Origin: a virus
Strand: one strand, 5' to 3'
IMG/VR virus record: IMGVR_UViG_3300032236_001024
Location: 124,001 to 188,000 of that record
Length of the DNA stretch: 64,000 bases
Made by a program: the position numbers and the translations under genes. The notes beneath the pieces were generated by a model. The model worked only from the letters and a program-made list of their open reading frames with translations, ran no database searches and had not been told where the DNA came from. Positions 61,541 to 64,000 of the stretch are shown one piece after another. How positions within the stretch are numbered: position 1 is the first letter of the stretch; each line of letters starts with the position of its first letter.

Positions 61541-62206
61541 TCAAGAGTTGTACTTGGATTCTGCCTCAGTCATTACGAAATATTGAATATTATCGCCAGT
61601 GAATGATGAAATACCTTTTGAGTTAATCTTAATATCATAACTCAAAGGAAGCAACTTAACAAGATACTCAACACGGAAAACCATATTAAAAATCTTTTCA
61701 GTTGGTCCAACTTCAATGCTAAATGTATCAGATGTTGGATTCCTAGAATTGATAGCACAAACCTTAATAGTTTTACCATCACCAACAACTGCAATATTAG
61801 GAACTTGAAGAACTGCAGCTGCTTTCAATACCTTATGAAAATCATAATGATTGATAGAAAACTCAACATCAGCTGGGTCAACAACAATCTTCTTATCTTC
61901 TGGAGGCGCAATGATTGATGAAACATCAGCATATGTATAATTAACAACCTGATTGCCAGAAGCAATCGTTAGTTGATGATCACCAAAATCAATATCATGA
62001 TCTTGGAAAAGAGAAAGAACGCCAAGAAACTTTGGCAATTCATAGATTGCAAACTGTTGAGGAAAACTCTCCTCAACAACTGCAGTGGCGTAAATAGACC
62101 TTTGAGTACCAACAGTCTTAAGAACATTTCCCGGTCGCACCAAAATAGAACCATTGATGCTAGAAAAGTTTTTCAAGATATTGATAGTATTTTCACTGAT
62201 TTTCAT
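61541..62206 (-). CDS. 45: Sliding clamp (T4 gp45-like)
   Basis: A 221-residue protein beginning MKISENTINILKNFSSINGS, then ILVRPGNVLKTVGTQRSIYA and FAIYELPKFLGVLSLFQDHD, all typical of T4-like gp45, with a second repeat ending in YFVMTEAESKYNS. The trimeric clamp tethers the polymerase and is also the mobile activator of late transcription, fitting the TATAAATA late promoters in this window. Confidence 0.95.
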   Translation of the reverse strand: MKISENTINILKNFSSINGSILVRPGNVLKTVGTQRSIYATAVVEESFPQQFAIYELPKFLGVLSLFQDHDIDFGDHQLTIASGNQVVNYTYADVSSIIAPPEDKKIVVDPADVEFSINHYDFHKVLKAAAVLQVPNIAVVGDGKTIKVCAINSRNPTSDTFSIEVGPTEKIFNMVFRVEYLVKLLPLSYDIKINSKGISSFTGDNIQYFVMTEAESKYNS

Positions 62207-62229
62207 AATATAGTATTCCTTTTCACGAG

Positions 62230-63195
62230 TTAGATAGGCTTGAACTTCTTCAACATTTCAGGACTTGCGATTGTATCTATTGGTATAGCCTTTGGAACTG
62301 TCGGAACTGGTGCTGCAACTTTTGGAACAGCAGCGCCGGGTTTAAACTTATTCAAAAGGTCTGCATCAGCAGTAGCAGAAGCGCCAATAGATGCAAGTGC
62401 GGGAAGCTTACCAGAAAATACATATGTACCAGCATGTTGCAAGTGCATCCATGGGCACAACCAAACCTTCATTCCCATCTGACGAACATTCTGACAGAAC
62501 ATATAATCTTCTGAAAGATAACGACGAGTCTTAGGGTCAATGATACAATCAAAGTAAGCATGGATTTCACGAGAACCATCAAACTCTGCAGTGCGAACAT
62601 GGTCTGGCTTATAAGAGTACTGAGGATAATGCTGCCTGTACTTGTCGAATGTAGGACGACGAATCATCATAAATCCAGTACCAGTCTCTAACACTTCTGC
62701 AGGTTCGTCAAGTCGAATTGTCTTGCTCGTCACACCATCTTCCATTGCTGGATTGAAAACAAAGTCACCAACAAAATCTTCAAGAGCATTAGGATTCTTA
62801 TCTGCAGCACCAGCATTAACTGCCTGCAAAATCTTTTCCCATGTAATACACTTCTTAGGATAAGGTCCAGCAATAACATCATAAGGCGAATCCTCATCCT
62901 GTAATGCCATCAATGCAATAACATCTTTTGGATCAAATCCAATATCAGAGTCGATGAACAAAAGATGATGAGCATCTGAACGCAAGAATTCATCAACACA
63001 ATAGTTTCTTGCACGAGTGATTAATGACTCATTAAAAAGAAAATAAGAACGGATTTCAATTCCATACCTTACACACATAGCAGTCAAATCACACATAGAC
63101 CTAGTGTAAATACCACCAGCAACACCACCATACATTGGTGTTGCTACAAATAGCTTTCTATTTCTTAGCTTTTCAATATCAATTTTAATTTCCAT
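62230..63195 (-). CDS. Putative glycosyltransferase (GT-A, DSD motif)
   Basis: A 321-residue protein. LFVATPMYGGVAGGIYTRSM, ITRARNYCVDEFLRSDAHHL and FIDSDIGFDPKDVIALM give an Anp1/GT-A-like core with metal motif DSD; GFMMIRRPTFDKYR and SEDYMFCQNVRQMGMKVWLC complete it. The last 60 residues are a Pro/Ala/Val linker and a short helical tail. This family occurs near replication genes in many marine T4-like phages and might act on phage DNA or a surface glycan. Confidence 0.75.
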   Translation of the reverse strand: MEIKIDIEKLRNRKLFVATPMYGGVAGGIYTRSMCDLTAMCVRYGIEIRSYFLFNESLITRARNYCVDEFLRSDAHHLLFIDSDIGFDPKDVIALMALQDEDSPYDVIAGPYPKKCITWEKILQAVNAGAADKNPNALEDFVGDFVFNPAMEDGVTSKTIRLDEPAEVLETGTGFMMIRRPTFDKYRQHYPQYSYKPDHVRTAEFDGSREIHAYFDCIIDPKTRRYLSEDYMFCQNVRQMGMKVWLCPWMHLQHAGTYVFSGKLPALASIGASATADADLLNKFKPGAAVPKVAAPVPTVPKAIPIDTIASPEMLKKFKPI

Positions 63196-63197
63196 TA

Positions 63198-63587
63198 TTA
63201 TTTTCCTCTATAATGATCAACATAAAGACACATCATAACATAATGTAATGCCTTCATCAAGTCTGCTTTGTTGTTTCCGTTCTTTTTTCCATATCGCCAG
63301 AGATACTTGAGTGCTGTATTCCTGAAAGTGTCTGTGGAGTTACCAAGTGCAATCCACGCATCAAAGCATTCGATTGACTCTTCATCTGTCTTGTAATGCT
63401 GAGAATAGGTTGCGTCGATGTAATCTTTGAAATCCGCAATGATATCTCCTTCTGCATACTTATAATAAAAATTATTCCCATGTCTTTCTGGGATATACTT
63501 ATTTTCAAAAGTGAACGTCACTTCTGGTTCAGGCATATTCTCATACGCTTCTTCTACTTGCTTATATGCAATATCTTTCTTCACCAT
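63198..63587 (-). CDS. DUF3310-like protein
   Basis: A 129-residue protein. YKTDEESIECFDAWIALGNS, FRNTALKYLWRYGKKNGNNK and LMKALHYVMMCL match DUF3310 (SaV-like): the xIExxDAW, NxxKYLxRxGKK and DLxKAxxY motifs. The family is common in phages and of unknown role, often called nucleotide kinase-like. Two bases from the glycosyltransferase gene. Confidence 0.78.
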   Translation of the reverse strand: MVKKDIAYKQVEEAYENMPEPEVTFTFENKYIPERHGNNFYYKYAEGDIIADFKDYIDATYSQHYKTDEESIECFDAWIALGNSTDTFRNTALKYLWRYGKKNGNNKADLMKALHYVMMCLYVDHYRGK

Positions 63588-63600
63588 AATATAAATCCTT

Positions 63601-63984
63601 TCACAAAGTAATACAGTCTCTTAGAATTCTTTCAACATCAGGTGGTTCCCAACCTTCTGGCTTTTGAACCTTACCATCTGCACGGCGAATAACCTTACCA
63701 TCAACAAGCTTCGCCATGTTAGAAGCATGTACTTCTTCAAAAACATCATCAAGAGGAATGCCATAAGAAACAGCAGTTCCACAAATAATATAAATCATAT
63801 CAGCAAGAGCATCAGCAACTTCTACAAGATCATTATTAAGTTCTGCTACAACATATTCTGTATACTCTTCTGCAAGAAGCTTCTTACGAAGTTCACGTTC
63901 TTCTTTAGAAGGAAATTCTGGCTTCTCACCAACACGTTGCTCAAAAGCTCGTTGAAAAGCTCGCACATCTGTAAACATACTCAT
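63601..63984 (-). CDS. mazG: MazG-like nucleoside triphosphate pyrophosphohydrolase
   Basis: A 127-residue protein with AGGAG seven bases before the ATG. LLAEEYTEYVVAE and DLVEVADALADMIYIICGTA form the ExxE...DxxxD metal site of the all-alpha MazG fold, followed by EVHASNMAKLVDGKVI with the conserved NxxK. The C-terminal GKVQKPEGWEPPD is usual for the phage/PRA-PH-like subtype. It hydrolyses NTPs, possibly dNTPs, and may modulate alarmone levels during infection. Confidence 0.9.
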   Translation of the reverse strand: MSMFTDVRAFQRAFEQRVGEKPEFPSKEERELRKKLLAEEYTEYVVAELNNDLVEVADALADMIYIICGTAVSYGIPLDDVFEEVHASNMAKLVDGKVIRRADGKVQKPEGWEPPDVERILRDCITL

Positions 63985-64000
63985 TACTTGACTCCTTTTG

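Noticed and set aside
1-64000. CRISPR array or integrase/attachment sites
   Set aside because: No regularly spaced direct repeats and no recombinase gene seen; the phage looks strictly lytic in this window.

Overview
The window reads as part of a large, AT-rich, T4-like contractile-tailed phage genome that infects an alphaproteobacterium, most likely in Hyphomicrobiales. The T4-like core is clear from 47.8 to 64 kb: gp41-type helicase, UvsX recombinase, a B-family DNA polymerase split in two by an HNH gene, RegA, gp62, gp44 and gp45 in T4-like order. TATAAATA late-promoter motifs fit this. The host is inferred from a GapR (DUF2312) homologue, a DUF1127 protein, ThyX, and an Omp25-like barrel whose mature N-terminus (ADLPSK plus a Pro/Ala stretch) is typical of rhizobial outer-membrane proteins.

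Layout. 0-2 kb: a possible PD-(D/E)XK protein, a HAD phosphatase and a SprT-like metalloprotein on the minus strand. 2.0-3.7 kb: a plus-strand cassette of five small membrane proteins (holin-like, DUF4337, EF-hand). 3.7-6.5 kb: TonB-like protein, LpxH-like phosphoesterase, GT2 glycosyltransferase and an HNH endonuclease. 6.5-12.6 kb: a tightly coupled operon with ThyX, CsgF, CsgG, a curlin-like protein, a secreted FecR protein and a CHASE2 class III cyclase; this is the most striking system here. 12.6-17.6 kb: tRNAs, an Omp25-like barrel, GT25, SpeD, a secreted lysin-like protein and a secreted nuclease. 17.7-23.6 kb: a glycan island. 23.7-35.8 kb: a Thr-rich surface barrel protein and many tRNAs interleaved with accessory genes, including a TROVE (Ro60-like) protein, 2OG oxygenase, D-amino-acid dehydrogenase, GalE and peroxiredoxin. 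35.8-42.5 kb: four proteins with a T4-internal-protein-like N-terminal leader, including two ADP-ribosyltransferase-fold proteins and a kinase-like protein, probably packaged in the head and injected. 43.1-45.5 kb: three tandem glycosyltransferase paralogues. 45.5-46.8 kb: tRNAs plus a structured noncoding RNA. 47.8-64 kb: replication and early genes.

Almost everything is on the minus strand. Four short plus-strand blocks (2001, 28937, 39028 and 54878 onward) start at strand switches; three of these carry divergent, overlapping TATAAATA motifs and the fourth has CATAAATA copies. Early minus-strand operons use TTGACA, a 16-17 base spacer and TATAAT-like boxes, often directly after a hairpin terminator.

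Twenty-three tRNA genes or tRNA-like genes were found, plus two tRNA-like noncoding RNAs. One sits immediately upstream of the TROVE gene. The other, at 46606-46721, is a tRNA-shaped head on a 29-base-pair helix with its own early promoter. Together with TROVE they suggest a phage Ro/Y-RNA-like particle.

All functional names come from recognising motifs by eye; no database search or folding program was run.
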